Notes: generated by a model from the letters alone, not told the origin. Positions 42,835-52,725 are shown, counted from the first letter of the stretch. The stretch is DNA of 64,000 nt from an uncultured bacterium (GCA_902791985.1 CADAYD010000007.1:21881-85880), one strand, 5' to 3'. Made by a program: numbers and translations.

Positions 42835-43845
42835 TTAATTCTCCAATTTTTCAACAGCGCTCAATAATTCCTGAATGGTTGTGGTTGCGCATCCAAATTG
42901 TCTTACAACAATACTTGCAGCAACGTTCCCGATAATAGCGGAGTATACAGGGTCTACTCCTGATGCAAGAGCAAGAGAATAAACCGCAGTAACGGTATCC
43001 CCTGCACCTGTAACATCAAATACTTCGGATTTATTAAATACAGGTATTTTTTGATATTTGCTATTTGGCTCTGCCACAAACATACCGTCTGCACCGCAAG
43101 TTATAAGAATTGCTTTTGCATTAGTTTGGGTCAACAAAAGATCCCCTGCCCGTTTCAAATCTTCTTCATTGGTAATTTGAAAACCGACTGATTTTTCCGT
43201 ATCAGGTAAATTCGGAGTCATTGATGTAACGTTTTTGTAACCCCCAAGATCTCTTTGGGCATCAACAACAACTATTTTATTGAGTTCATTTGCTAAATTT
43301 GTCGTAAATTCTATTATTTTCGGAGTGATTGTTCCGATGTGATAATTTGATAGTATTACTGCATCATATTCTGGTAATAATTCTTCAATTTTTGCAATTA
43401 TTTTTTCTTCTGTTTCTTGTGTGATAAAACCTTTCGATTGTCTGTCAATTCTGACAATTTGCTGTGTTATTGATGTTGTGATTGAACCTGAAATCCTTGT
43501 TTTAACAATGGTTTTACGGTTTTTATCAATAATAATTCCATCACAATTTATATTTGCATCTTTGAATGTATTGAAAAGATATCCGCTGTGGTAATCGTCG
43601 CCTGCAACACCAATAACTCCGACTTTTCCGTTATTTAATGTCGAAACGTTATGAGCAGCATTTGATGCTCCACCTAAAATGTGTTTTGTTTTTGTATGCT
43701 GAAGAATTAAAACAGGTGCTTCTCTTGAAATCCGTTCAGCATCTCCGTATATCATTTCATCCAGTGCTAAATCCCCTACAACCAAAACTCTTGCATGTTC
43801 AAGCTTTTTTATAGATGAAATAAGTTTTTCTTTATCAAATTTCAT
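42835..43845 (-). CDS. hldE: D-glycero-beta-D-manno-heptose-7-phosphate kinase
   Basis: A 336-aa PfkB/ribokinase-family enzyme matching the kinase half (N-terminal domain, RfaE1/HldA) of HldE, which makes heptose-1,7-bisphosphate for the LPS inner core. Family features are GGASNAAHNVSTL for substrate binding and the active-site VFDVTGAGDTV with catalytic Asp. The cytidylyltransferase half is absent, so it is a single-domain kinase. It begins the operon with DUF4330 and the O-antigen ligase-like gene. Confidence 0.88.
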   Translation of the reverse strand: MKFDKEKLISSIKKLEHARVLVVGDLALDEMIYGDAERISREAPVLILQHTKTKHILGGASNAAHNVSTLNNGKVGVIGVAGDDYHSGYLFNTFKDANINCDGIIIDKNRKTIVKTRISGSITTSITQQIVRIDRQSKGFITQETEEKIIAKIEELLPEYDAVILSNYHIGTITPKIIEFTTNLANELNKIVVVDAQRDLGGYKNVTSMTPNLPDTEKSVGFQITNEEDLKRAGDLLLTQTNAKAILITCGADGMFVAEPNSKYQKIPVFNKSEVFDVTGAGDTVTAVYSLALASGVDPVYSAIIGNVAASIVVRQFGCATTTIQELLSAVEKLEN

Positions 43846-43963
43846 AGTATGTGCTTTCTTTTCTTACTTACTTTAAAATTATAACACAAACCTAATATAA
43901 ATATTAAAGTTTTTTACAATTTATGCCGATAAATAAGGTAGTGGTACAATGTAGAGAATATTT

Positions 43964-45352
43964 ATGAGAATTACACCGATTAGTCTCAATAGTGTAAATG
44001 GGTATGGTGCTCTTTCTGCTGCACAAACAAGGCAAAGAAAGAGTCGTGTCTCGCTTGACCAATTAAAAAATATCGATGATTTATCATTTATTCCAAACTA
44101 TCAAATTCCATTTACATCCATACAAAATTCCTCTAAATTACGAATTTTATTTAAGTATAATTTACCTTGTATTTATAGCGGGGTTGCTATGATTGACCCT
44201 AAACAAGTTTCAAGGCTTATTAAAAGCGGGGCATTTGAAAAATCATCAAAGGATGTAGTAGAAATTCTCTCAAGGTATAAAGATTGCTATTCAGGCATGG
44301 AAGAACGTGTCATGGGAATAATTTCTGCTCGTTCAAAGATTCATCCTGATTTTACTGTAAAACAGTTATTAAAAGAGATTGAGCCTGTGTATAGACGCGA
44401 TTTGCGTAAAAAGCAAAGCGGAATTTTTCATAATATCCAACTTGAAATTAACAAACTTCCGCAGCAATATCAAGATAAATTTGCTATATTGATGCGAGAA
44501 ACCGATAAAAGGTTAAATGAACGACCTGTTTTGATCCCGTTCTCCTCATATGAATTTAAATATAAACTTGCTAAAATTAAAGACAACATTTTAAATGAAA
44601 ATGATTTGAAAGCCAAAAAGGTTATGAATAAGTTAATGAAGGAATCAAAACGGCTTGCTAATTCCACTAATGAAAAAACAATTGATTATCAGATAAAGAT
44701 TATGGGTATGATGGATTGGATTTTACGTAAATCCGTATTAAAAAATAACAGCGAGCTCAAAGATTTAATTGGAACATCAAAAGCTCGACTGACCAATAAA
44801 GAAATTATTGTACCTTTTTCAAGAAAGTCTTATTTATATGATTTAGGCAGGATTATTGATGATTTACCGGACGATATACATGAAAAAATAATGAGGGAGG
44901 CGTTCAGGCTTCCGACATCAAATGAAGATTTTTCAGCGTATATGGTTAAAATTTCAGGTGAAAGTTCCGAAAAAATTGTATCAAGAATTCTTTGGCCGTA
45001 TTTGGCATCTGTTGAACATATATTCCCAAAATCAGAGGGTGGAGCTGATGTCATGGCAAATTTTGCAGGTGCGACAACAAGGGAAAATTCTATAAGAAAA
45101 AGTATCGAGTTTACAGAGCAAATGAAACTTCGTCCTAATACTCCTTACTATTGCCAAAAATATGTAAACAAACTTATTGATCTCTATCATGAAGGCGTTT
45201 TTGAAAAATACAGAATAAATCCAAAATATATTGAAGAATTTAAAGATACAATATTTAATGTTTCAAAAGGACAGATAGATTTAGATATTTCAAAATTTTA
45301 TGAGCCTCCAAAGTTTCTTTCAAATTCTCCCCAAATTATTCCGTCTTTATAG
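43964..45352 (+). CDS. Hypothetical protein with C-terminal HNH motif, 462 aa
   Basis: It starts MRITPISLNSVNG, one of the recurring N-terminal peptides. The long middle is helical and unassigned. Near residues 345-375 is an HNH-like motif: VEHIFPKSEGGAD...MANFAGATTRENSIRKS, with His, Asn and Asn at the right spacing, as in HNH nucleases. No phage or restriction gene is adjacent. TACAAT (43945-43950) ends 13 bases before the ATG, giving a very short leader. The 3' end overlaps the convergent mtaB gene by 55 bases. Nuclease activity is inference; the motif is good. Confidence 0.78.
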   Translation: MRITPISLNSVNGYGALSAAQTRQRKSRVSLDQLKNIDDLSFIPNYQIPFTSIQNSSKLRILFKYNLPCIYSGVAMIDPKQVSRLIKSGAFEKSSKDVVEILSRYKDCYSGMEERVMGIISARSKIHPDFTVKQLLKEIEPVYRRDLRKKQSGIFHNIQLEINKLPQQYQDKFAILMRETDKRLNERPVLIPFSSYEFKYKLAKIKDNILNENDLKAKKVMNKLMKESKRLANSTNEKTIDYQIKIMGMMDWILRKSVLKNNSELKDLIGTSKARLTNKEIIVPFSRKSYLYDLGRIIDDLPDDIHEKIMREAFRLPTSNEDFSAYMVKISGESSEKIVSRILWPYLASVEHIFPKSEGGADVMANFAGATTRENSIRKSIEFTEQMKLRPNTPYYCQKYVNKLIDLYHEGVFEKYRINPKYIEEFKDTIFNVSKGQIDLDISKFYEPPKFLSNSPQIIPSL

Positions 45353-46599
45353 TGTGTAAGTTTAACTTTTTGGAGCGTGTTATACAAATTTTCTTGCTCG
45401 GAAACTATTTGAATAGTTAAATAATTGCGTGTTACCCCTTTTAGGTTGTGAGAATGTTTATCTCGATGTTTTTCTATTATAACTTCATGAACTTTGCCGA
45501 TATTTTTGTTTATAAATTCATTGTATTTTTTGCGTGAAATGGCCTTTATTATATTTGCTCTTTTTTCTTTTGTTTTATCATCAACTTGGTTATTCATATT
45601 TTCACCGATTGTTCCTTTGCGGACTGAATAAGGAAAAGTATGAATTTGAGTTAATCCTGATTTTTCAAGGTTTTGGCGTGTAATATCAAAATCATCATCG
45701 CTTTCACCGGCAAACCCTGCTATTATATCGCTACCTAAAAATGGGGAGTCAAACATCTCATTTATTTGTTCAATTTGTTTTAAATAAAAATCCGTTTTAT
45801 AAAAGCGATTCATCGCGCGCAGGGTTTTATCGTTTGCACTCTGGAGTGACAGATGAAAATGCGGACAAAATTTTGTAGATTTTTGTAAAAAATTAAGCAA
45901 TTCGTCATTAATTTCGTTTGGATTAAGTGATCCTAAACGGTAGCGTTCTATCTTGGTTTTTGTTTCAATTTCTTTTAATAAATCCAACAGGTTTAATCCG
46001 AAATCTTTTCCCCATTGACCGATGTGGATTCCAGTCAACACTACTTCCTTAAAACCATCCTCGGAGAAATTATTAATTTGTTTTACGATAAAATCAGATG
46101 ATGCGCTTCGGCTTTTACCTCTTGCTTTCCATATTATGCAATATGCACATCTTGAATCGCAGCCGTCTTGAATTTTTAGGCTTGCTCTGGTTTTTGTCGT
46201 GTCTGATAGCTCGACTTCGCTGAATTTATCCTGAAGCATAACATCTGATACACAGAAGTTTTTATTATTATTAAGAAATTTATGCAGGGTCAGTTTATCA
46301 TCATTACCGATTACATAATCTATAAAATCGTTATTCAGTAATTGTTCTTTTTCAATTTGTGCTATGCATCCTGTTAAAACGGTTTTTATTTGCGGATTTT
46401 TATGTTTTGCATTGCGTAGGAGATAAAATGCTTCGTTGTCACTTTTGTGGGTAACGGAACAGGAATTTAAAATAAAATAGTCCGCATTTTTAAGGTCTTC
46501 TACCTCAATAAATCCGTTTTTTATAAGATTTTCTTTAATTATTGCCGTTTCAAACTGATTTGATTTGCAACCCATCGTATGTATAATGAACTTTTTCAT
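45298..46599 (-). CDS. mtaB: tRNA (N6-threonylcarbamoyladenosine-37) methylthiotransferase
   Basis: A 433-aa radical-SAM methylthiotransferase that makes ms2t6A37 in tRNAs reading ANN codons. The N-terminal UPF0004 domain has MGCKSNQFE and CSVTHKSD with cluster cysteines (LTGC.A). The radical-SAM site is DGCDSRCAYCII (CxxxCxxC). The C-terminal part is TRAM-like. MtaB is preferred over MiaB because of MGCKSNQ and the length. TAATAT 6 bases before the ATG suggests a leaderless mRNA. Confidence 0.92.
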   Translation of the reverse strand: MKKFIIHTMGCKSNQFETAIIKENLIKNGFIEVEDLKNADYFILNSCSVTHKSDNEAFYLLRNAKHKNPQIKTVLTGCIAQIEKEQLLNNDFIDYVIGNDDKLTLHKFLNNNKNFCVSDVMLQDKFSEVELSDTTKTRASLKIQDGCDSRCAYCIIWKARGKSRSASSDFIVKQINNFSEDGFKEVVLTGIHIGQWGKDFGLNLLDLLKEIETKTKIERYRLGSLNPNEINDELLNFLQKSTKFCPHFHLSLQSANDKTLRAMNRFYKTDFYLKQIEQINEMFDSPFLGSDIIAGFAGESDDDFDITRQNLEKSGLTQIHTFPYSVRKGTIGENMNNQVDDKTKEKRANIIKAISRKKYNEFINKNIGKVHEVIIEKHRDKHSHNLKGVTRNYLTIQIVSEQENLYNTLQKVKLTHYKDGIIWGEFERNFGGS

Positions 46600-46605
46600 A
46601 GTTTG

Positions 46606-46634
46606 ATATTATGGAAAACAGAATTAATTGTAAA
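46606..46634 (-). promoter_or_regulatory. Leaderless-type promoter of mtaB
   Basis: On the minus strand TTTACA (46634-46629), spacer 17, TAATAT (46611-46606), then 6 bases to ATG 46599; no ribosome site. Confidence 0.6.
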
Positions 46635-46673
46635 TATTTATAAATATTTTTATAATAAATAGCAAAAAAGTAT

Positions 46674-46702
46674 TTCACATGACTTTAATATTGTAGTATA
46701 AT
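46674..46702 (+). promoter_or_regulatory. Sigma70-like promoter for 46729 gene
   Basis: TTCACA (46674-46679), spacer 17, TATAAT (46697-46702), 26 bases before ATG 46729. Confidence 0.55.
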
Positions 46703-46728
46703 TTTGTTGCGAAAGGTATAGGTGTAGC

Positions 46729-47646
46729 ATGCAGGTTAATTCTGTTTCATTAAGTCAAAATGCCGCAAATATGGCATTCAAGGCAACCCCAGAGGAGCAA
46801 ATTTTTGCAAACTTAAAAGATAGAGATATCAGACATATAGCCTTCGCCAAAGCCTCAAATGATGTTAATGACAGAAAGCACAACATGATTGATAAAGCAC
46901 TATATTTATCTTTACCTTTGGCTGGAGGTCTTTCTTCTGCGCTTAGAAAATATCCTCCCGAATTAGTTGAGCACATTAAGCCGCACAACATGCGCTCTTT
47001 CAGAGTTATGCAATTTGCCAAATCTGCTGCAGGTTGGGGTGCAGGCTTAGCAGCGTTAAGTGTTCTTTGGGATGTTAAAGATTATTTGGCGCAAAGAGTT
47101 GATTTTATTAAAAATAATCCTGTAATGTCTTTTATTGGTACATTCGCAGCCGGTTTTGGTGTCCTTGCTGCTGTTGATAAAGCCGGAACAAAGCTTATAG
47201 ACAAATTTGCGAAAGTTGCAGATAGTGAAAAAGTTTTAAAAAGTATTGTAAAATTTAGAGACACATTGAATAACAGTAAGGTTTTAAATAAAGTTTCAAA
47301 ATTTGTTTCGAAATTTCCTTCTCCTATAAAGGATATTGGTAGAACTGCTGCTGTATTTGCTCCGTTAATTGTTATTGCTGTTCAAATTGGGCATATGTTC
47401 AATCATCAAAGTGTTAAAGCTCAGGTTGTAAATAGAAATTATGAGGAACTAAAGCAGGCTCAGCAAAATATCAAAGACCACATTGCTGATGAAAAATTAG
47501 ATGCAACGGTTGTAAAAAAATCAATTTCTGATTTACATAAGGATTATGAAAAAATGTTGAGTAATAAACCTGTTATGGATGCTAAAACAGGAGAGCCGAT
47601 TACTTTTGAACAGTACGTTAAACTTGCAACAACTTTTGTTAAGTAA
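46729..47646 (+). CDS. Hypothetical membrane protein, 305 aa
   Basis: The protein starts MQVNSVSLSQNAANMAFKA, sharing the NSVS peptide of the frameshifted gene at 33596. Hydrophobic stretches near residues 65-80, 100-120, 130-150 and 215-230 suggest several membrane passes. The segment NDRKHNMIDKALYLSLPLAGGL recalls the ERKNNALKIGL region of the 5753 product. The C-terminal ~80 residues are helical and charged. No named family. It has a regular sigma70 promoter. Probably one of a set of lineage-specific membrane proteins. Confidence 0.78.
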   Translation: MQVNSVSLSQNAANMAFKATPEEQIFANLKDRDIRHIAFAKASNDVNDRKHNMIDKALYLSLPLAGGLSSALRKYPPELVEHIKPHNMRSFRVMQFAKSAAGWGAGLAALSVLWDVKDYLAQRVDFIKNNPVMSFIGTFAAGFGVLAAVDKAGTKLIDKFAKVADSEKVLKSIVKFRDTLNNSKVLNKVSKFVSKFPSPIKDIGRTAAVFAPLIVIAVQIGHMFNHQSVKAQVVNRNYEELKQAQQNIKDHIADEKLDATVVKKSISDLHKDYEKMLSNKPVMDAKTGEPITFEQYVKLATTFVK

Positions 47647-47824
47647 TTTTCATTATAGTTTTTTTTTATTTACTGGTTTTGTAGAGTTATTCTTTGGTTA
47701 AATTATTTTGTGCATTTTTAATATTTCATTAATCTTAAAAATATTTCGGCTTTATCTTTTATTAGAAACGTTTGTTCTCTCGCAGGTTACAGATTAAACG
47801 AAAAATATTTTTTAATATACAAAT

Positions 47825-48043
47825 ATGAACAATCAGACTACAAAAATTTTTTCTTTAGGGCGGAATATTTTCAGTGTCAGAAGAGATAGAGGTTTCTCTC
47901 AGAACGCTTTAGCAGAAATTTTAGATATCTCAAGAGAACATCTTGCAAAAATTGAGACCGCAAAAAGAACATTGAGCTTGGATTTGCTTATACGTATTGC
48001 AGATGCATTAAATGTTAAAGTTCGTGATTTAATTGATTTTTAA
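47825..48043 (+). CDS. XRE-family helix-turn-helix protein, 72 aa
   Basis: A single Cro/CI-type HTH fills the protein: LGRNIFSVRRDRGFSQNALA, then EILDISREHLAKIETAKR as turn and recognition helix. There is no effector domain. TAATAT (47813-47818) is 6 bases before the ATG, again leaderless-like. It precedes the nucleotide kinase by 26 bases, which has its own promoter inside that gap. Small HTH proteins of this type often regulate neighbours; the target is unknown. Confidence 0.85.
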   Translation: MNNQTTKIFSLGRNIFSVRRDRGFSQNALAEILDISREHLAKIETAKRTLSLDLLIRIADALNVKVRDLIDF

Positions 48044-48060
48044 ATTCTATTTTATATAAT
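48033..48060 (+). promoter_or_regulatory. Promoter for 48070 gene
   Basis: TTGATT (48033-48038), spacer 16, TATAAT (48055-48060), then 9 bases to the ATG with no Shine-Dalgarno sequence. Confidence 0.55.
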
Positions 48061-48069
48061 TAAATTGTT

Positions 48070-48591
48070 ATGGCAGATAAAATTATTATATTTTCGGGAA
48101 AACAATACAGCGGAAAAGACACGGCTGCAAAGGTTATGCTTGATTTAATGTCTGACTTTCGCCGTTGCGCCATGGGGGATATTATAAAACTCACTTATGG
48201 CAAAGAAAAAGGACTTACTTACGAAGAAATAGAAAAAAATAAACCATTATATAGGCAAGACTTAATAAATCTTGGGAATTGGGGTAGAGCTCAGCATCCG
48301 GACTATTGGTTAAAGAAAATTCTTGAGCAAGACGGTAATATTATGGTGACAGATGTTAGAGTTCAACATGAATACGATGTGTTTAAAGCCGCTGGGGCAA
48401 TAGCAATAAGGGTTGAAGCCTCAAGGGATACAAGACTTGCTCGCGGAGGGTCTCTAACCGGAGAAGATGACATAACAGAAATTGGTCTTGACCATATTAA
48501 AGATTGGGATTATGTAATTGATAATAACTCTGATTATGAAAATTTAAAAAGGCAGGTATTAGGGATAGTTGAGGAGTTAAAAAATAAATAA
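48070..48591 (+). CDS. P-loop nucleotide/dNMP kinase-like protein
   Basis: A 173-aa P-loop kinase with Walker A FSGKQYSGKDTAA. A lid/substrate part has YRQDLINLGNWGRAQHPDYW and VTDVRVQHEYDVFK, followed by a late IDNNSDYENLK. This layout matches the deoxynucleotide monophosphate kinase / dephospho-CoA kinase-like group. The precise substrate is not evident. Its stop shares a base with the start of the helicase gene, so the pair is translationally coupled. It has its own leaderless-type promoter. Confidence 0.78.
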   Translation: MADKIIIFSGKQYSGKDTAAKVMLDLMSDFRRCAMGDIIKLTYGKEKGLTYEEIEKNKPLYRQDLINLGNWGRAQHPDYWLKKILEQDGNIMVTDVRVQHEYDVFKAAGAIAIRVEASRDTRLARGGSLTGEDDITEIGLDHIKDWDYVIDNNSDYENLKRQVLGIVEELKNK

Positions 48592-50885
48592 TGAGTGAAT
48601 TCCCGTTTGAACTTGACGATTTTCAAAAAGAAGCCTGTAGTATAATTGATAACGGCGAAAGTGTTGTTGTTTGCGCCCCAACTGGTGCGGGCAAAACGGT
48701 TATTGCTCAGCATGCGATAAATAACGCTTTAAAAGAAAATGTACGAATTTTTTATACAACTCCATTAAAAGCGCTTTCAAACCAAAAGTTCTATGATTTT
48801 TGTGAACAGTACGGGCAGGATAATGTCGGACTTTTGACAGGTGATACAACTATTAATCGAGGGGCACAAATAGTTATTATGACAACAGAAGTTTTTCGTA
48901 ATATGCTCTATGGAACAAATTTTGGTGCTGTTGCGGATAACTTAAAAGACGTTAAATATGTCGTTCTAGATGAAGTTCACTATATGAACGATGAACAACG
49001 CGGTACAGTTTGGGAAGAAAGTATTATTTATTGTCCGACAAATATTCAGCTTATTGCACTTTCAGCAACGGTTGCTAACGGTCAAGAGTTGACAGACTGG
49101 ATAAATACTGTTCATTCAAAAACTAAATTGGTAAATACTGATTTTAGACCGGTGCCGTTGAGATATTATTATTTTGACAGCTCGCAGCCTTTAAAACTTT
49201 TACCGCTGTTAACTCCCTCCGGTCAACTCAATACAAAAATTCGTCCGGAAAAACCGCAATGGGCAAAAGGTGGCAGAGATAAACGCAAAAAATCATATGT
49301 AAAACAAATTATTTCAAACCTTTATAATCAGGATATGCTTCCGGCAATTTTTTTCACATTTTCTCGTAAAAAATGTGATGAACAAATGGAGAAATGCTCC
49401 GGGCTTGAACTCAATACAAAAGAAGAACAACAAAAAATACGTGAGTTTATTGATGAATTTATCGCTGATAATCCTCATTTGTATGGAAATAAAAACATAG
49501 AATATTTGGTTCAAGGTGTAGCATCTCATCATGCCGGACTTTTGCCGGCTTGGAAAAATTTGGTTGAAAAGCTCTTTCAGCAGGGATTAATTAAGGTTGT
49601 GTTTGCAACAGAAACACTTGCTGCGGGTATAAACATGCCTGCTCGCTCCACTGTTATAAGTTCTGTCAGTAAACGTACCGATTCCGGTCACAGAATGTTA
49701 ACCTCAAATGAATTTTTGCAAATGTCAGGCCGAGCAGGACGCAGAGGAATGGATGAAGTCGGATATGTTACTGTTGTTGGTACATCATTTCAGTCGCCGG
49801 AAGAAGTTGCAAATTTGGTTCAAAGTGGGTCTAATCCTTTGGAAAGCAAATTTTCTCCGAGTTATTCTATGGTTCTTAATTTGCTACAAAGATTTGATTT
49901 AGATGAATCAAAGGAATTAATTTTAAAGAGTTTCGGTTATTATTCATCTGATTACCGTCTAAAACCAATTCTTGCAATGATGACACATTATGATAAAGAG
50001 CTTAAAGAGCGTACATTTACCTGCCCTTATGGACAAACTGATGATGACTTGCAAAAATATGACAGAATAAGATTTTTATATGTTCAGAACAGGCAAACTT
50101 ATAAAAAAATTCTTGCACAAGAAAAGAAACGAAAACGACCGCTATCGCCGGAAGTTATTGAATTTGGACAGCGTAATAAAGAAGAATTAAGGCAAATGCA
50201 ATCTTATGCTTGTGATAATTGTAAATTTTATAAAAAGCACTCAAAAAATATTGAAGTAATAAAACGCATAGAGTCAAAGAAAAATCAACTTCAGAGAGAA
50301 ATAGAGAACCAAAAAGATATTTACTGGAACAAATTTTTGGCCCATCGCAAAGTGCTTGAAGAGTACGGTTATCTTGTCAATAATTATCCGACGGATAAAG
50401 GTAAAACAACATCTCAGATTAGGAGTGAGAATGAGCTCTATCTTGCTGAAATTATTTTTTCCGGCTTGCTGGAAGAACTTACTCCGGCCGCGCTTGCAGG
50501 TGTGCTTTGTGCTATAACTACTGAAGATTTACGGATGGAAATTCCTTATGTCCCGTTTAGCGAATCTGTCAGAAAAACTTTGAATAAAATAAGAAATATA
50601 AAACGCAAATTAGAAAAAGTCCAAAATTATTATGATATTGAATCTCCGCTCTACATTAATCCGTATTTTAGTTCAATGATAGAACTTTGGGTTGAAGGTG
50701 CTGAGTGGGAAACAATAACAGGCTCGATGCGTGATGTCGGAGAAGGTGATATAGTTAGAGCATTTAAGCGTACTGTGGATGTTCTTCGACAATTAACAGT
50801 AATAGATAACATTCCTGATGCTCTTGTATTCACTGCACGCGAAGCCATTGAAAAAATAATGCGTGAGCCTGTGAATGTGGATTAA
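48591..50885 (+). CDS. Ski2-like DEAD/DExH-box RNA helicase
   Basis: A 764-aa superfamily 2 helicase of the Ski2/Mtr4 group, as found in Cyanobacteria and plastids. Motif I is APTGAGKTV, Ia TPLKALSNQKF, II DEVHYM (DExH), III SATVAN, V ATETLAAGINMPA and VI QMSGRAGRRG. The C-terminal ~200 residues match the DSHCT region (ELTPAALAGVLCA, SMIELWVEGAEW). A cysteine pair near 540 (YACDNCKFYKKH) could bind metal. It probably unwinds structured RNA in decay or ribosome maturation. Confidence 0.92.
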   Translation: MSEFPFELDDFQKEACSIIDNGESVVVCAPTGAGKTVIAQHAINNALKENVRIFYTTPLKALSNQKFYDFCEQYGQDNVGLLTGDTTINRGAQIVIMTTEVFRNMLYGTNFGAVADNLKDVKYVVLDEVHYMNDEQRGTVWEESIIYCPTNIQLIALSATVANGQELTDWINTVHSKTKLVNTDFRPVPLRYYYFDSSQPLKLLPLLTPSGQLNTKIRPEKPQWAKGGRDKRKKSYVKQIISNLYNQDMLPAIFFTFSRKKCDEQMEKCSGLELNTKEEQQKIREFIDEFIADNPHLYGNKNIEYLVQGVASHHAGLLPAWKNLVEKLFQQGLIKVVFATETLAAGINMPARSTVISSVSKRTDSGHRMLTSNEFLQMSGRAGRRGMDEVGYVTVVGTSFQSPEEVANLVQSGSNPLESKFSPSYSMVLNLLQRFDLDESKELILKSFGYYSSDYRLKPILAMMTHYDKELKERTFTCPYGQTDDDLQKYDRIRFLYVQNRQTYKKILAQEKKRKRPLSPEVIEFGQRNKEELRQMQSYACDNCKFYKKHSKNIEVIKRIESKKNQLQREIENQKDIYWNKFLAHRKVLEEYGYLVNNYPTDKGKTTSQIRSENELYLAEIIFSGLLEELTPAALAGVLCAITTEDLRMEIPYVPFSESVRKTLNKIRNIKRKLEKVQNYYDIESPLYINPYFSSMIELWVEGAEWETITGSMRDVGEGDIVRAFKRTVDVLRQLTVIDNIPDALVFTAREAIEKIMREPVNVD

Positions 50886-50950
50886 TTTTGAATAATATGG
50901 TATAATAGTTTTGGTCGTTTAAGGTTAGTTATTTTTAAAGGAGGATTTTT

Positions 50951-51589
50951 ATGATTGAGTGTTTAAAGAAGTATTTGGTTGAATTTATCGGTACTTTTTT
51001 CTTGGTATTTACTATTGGTGCGACGGCAGCATTTGGTGACGAAAGTTGTATTGCACCTTTAGCTATTGGTTTCGTTCTTATGGTAATGGTATATGCTGGA
51101 GGGTATATCTCCGGAGGTCACTATAACCCTGCGGTTTCTCTTGCTGCTGCAATAAGAGGAGCATTAGAATGGAAACAGTGGATCCCATACGTTATATTCC
51201 AAATACTGGGTGGTGTTTGTGCCGCTTTGCTTATTAATTTATTGTCAGGAGGGCTGGATGCTCCGGTAAAAGGTTCATTTAGTCTTGCTGCAATCATTAT
51301 TGCTGAATTTTTATTTACATTTGCATTATGCTATGTTGTTTTACACGTTGCAACATCTAAGAAAACTGAAGGCAATTCATACTATGGACTTGCAATCGGT
51401 TCAACTGTAATGGTGGGTGCTTTTGCGGTTGGTAATATTTGTTTGGGTGCTTTTAATCCTGCGGTTGCAATTTCGGCATTTGTTATGGGTGCCGTTTGTT
51501 GTCCTTGTATTATGCTCATTACAGTTGCAACAAACCTCGTTGCAGGTGCTTGTGCAGCATTAATATACAAATGTACAAATGTTGAATAA
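50951..51589 (+). CDS. Aquaporin-family channel
   Basis: A 212-aa MIP channel with six predicted helices and both NPA half-helices (GGHYNPAVSLAAA and GAFNPAVAIS). It transports water or small neutral solutes. The residue after the second NPA is Val where glyceroporins have Asp, which favours a water channel of AqpZ type, although the short loops leave this open. It starts after AAAGGAGG and ends before a strong terminator; monocistronic. Confidence 0.93.
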   Translation: MIECLKKYLVEFIGTFFLVFTIGATAAFGDESCIAPLAIGFVLMVMVYAGGYISGGHYNPAVSLAAAIRGALEWKQWIPYVIFQILGGVCAALLINLLSGGLDAPVKGSFSLAAIIIAEFLFTFALCYVVLHVATSKKTEGNSYYGLAIGSTVMVGAFAVGNICLGAFNPAVAISAFVMGAVCCPCIMLITVATNLVAGACAALIYKCTNVE

Positions 51590-51607
51590 TTTTTTACGTT
51601 AAAGAAT

Positions 51608-51650
51608 AACTGTCGTAGCAAAAAACTTTCGCTATGACAGTTGTTTTTTT
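51608..51650 (+). terminator. Terminator of aquaporin gene
   Basis: AACTGTCGTAGC/GCTATGACAGTT arms (51608-51642) followed by a run of T. Confidence 0.85.
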
Positions 51651-51683
51651 TATGTTAGTATGGTTACACAGAAGGGATATAAC

Positions 51684-52709
51684 ATGAGCGAATTAAAAAT
51701 ATATTTGGATAAAGATATTAATAAAGGGCTTATTAAGTCTAAAAAAATAGCAGTAATAGGTTTTGGTTCTCAAGGATACGGTCAGTCGATGAATTTAAAA
51801 GACTCCGGTTGTGACGTTGTTTTGGGTCTAAGACTTGGTGGCGAATCCGATAAAAAAGCAAAAAATTATGGTTTTAAAACAATGAATATTGAAGATGCCG
51901 TAAAATGGGCAGATATTATTCAGGTTCTTATTCCGGATGAGGTTCAATCTCAAGTTTATGAAAAACAGATTAAGCCTAATATGCGCTCCGGTCAGTATTT
52001 AATGTTTGCTCACGGGTTTAATATCCATTTCAAAAGGATTGTTGTGCCAAGTGATATAAATGTCATAATGGTTGCTCCAAAGGGGCCGGGACACACGGTA
52101 AGAAGTCAATATATTGAAGGTAAGGGGGTGCCGAGCCTTATAGCTGTTTATCAAAACCCATCCGGCGATGGCAAAGAAGTTGCGTTGTCCTATGCAAGTG
52201 CAATCGGTGCAGGGCGTGCAGGAATTATTGAAACAACTTTTCGGGAAGAAACCGAAACGGATTTGTTTGGAGAACAATGCGTTATATGCGGCGGCGTTTC
52301 AGCCTTAATGAAAGCAGGATTTGAGGTCTTAACCGAAGCGGGATATTCACCGTATATGGCATATTTTGAAGTTCTGCACGAGATGAAGCTTATTGTAGAC
52401 CTTGTAAACCAAGGCGGACTTGCGGATATGCGCTATTCAATTTCTAATACGGCTGAATACGGTGATATGACAAGAGGTCCAAAAGTAATTGGGGCAGCAT
52501 CTAAGAATGCTATGAGAGAAATATTAAAAGATATTCAGTCAGGCAAATTTGCAAATGAATTTACTTCTGAAATGAAATCAGGACAAAAAGAATTTAACAG
52601 ATTACGCGAAGAAAACCGCAACCACTTAATCGAAAAAATCGGAGAAGAAATCCGCTCATCATTTGTCTGGGGCCGGAAAGAAAATATCGTTAACAGAGAT
52701 AAAAATTAG
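51684..52709 (+). CDS. ilvC: Ketol-acid reductoisomerase
   Basis: A 341-aa class I enzyme of valine/isoleucine synthesis that isomerises and reduces acetolactate using NAD(P)H and Mg2+. The Rossmann motif is GFGSQGYGQ. Metal ligands appear as the DLFGEQ Asp/Glu pair and the later EVLHEMKLI. The start at 51684 follows GAAGGGA by 7 bases. The longer frame from 51660 lacks a ribosome site and would begin just past the aquaporin terminator. No other branched-chain genes are in the window. It is followed closely by the DUF3137 gene. Confidence 0.95.
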   Translation: MSELKIYLDKDINKGLIKSKKIAVIGFGSQGYGQSMNLKDSGCDVVLGLRLGGESDKKAKNYGFKTMNIEDAVKWADIIQVLIPDEVQSQVYEKQIKPNMRSGQYLMFAHGFNIHFKRIVVPSDINVIMVAPKGPGHTVRSQYIEGKGVPSLIAVYQNPSGDGKEVALSYASAIGAGRAGIIETTFREETETDLFGEQCVICGGVSALMKAGFEVLTEAGYSPYMAYFEVLHEMKLIVDLVNQGGLADMRYSISNTAEYGDMTRGPKVIGAASKNAMREILKDIQSGKFANEFTSEMKSGQKEFNRLREENRNHLIEKIGEEIRSSFVWGRKENIVNRDKN

Positions 52710-52725
52710 TTTGGAGTGCATCTTA

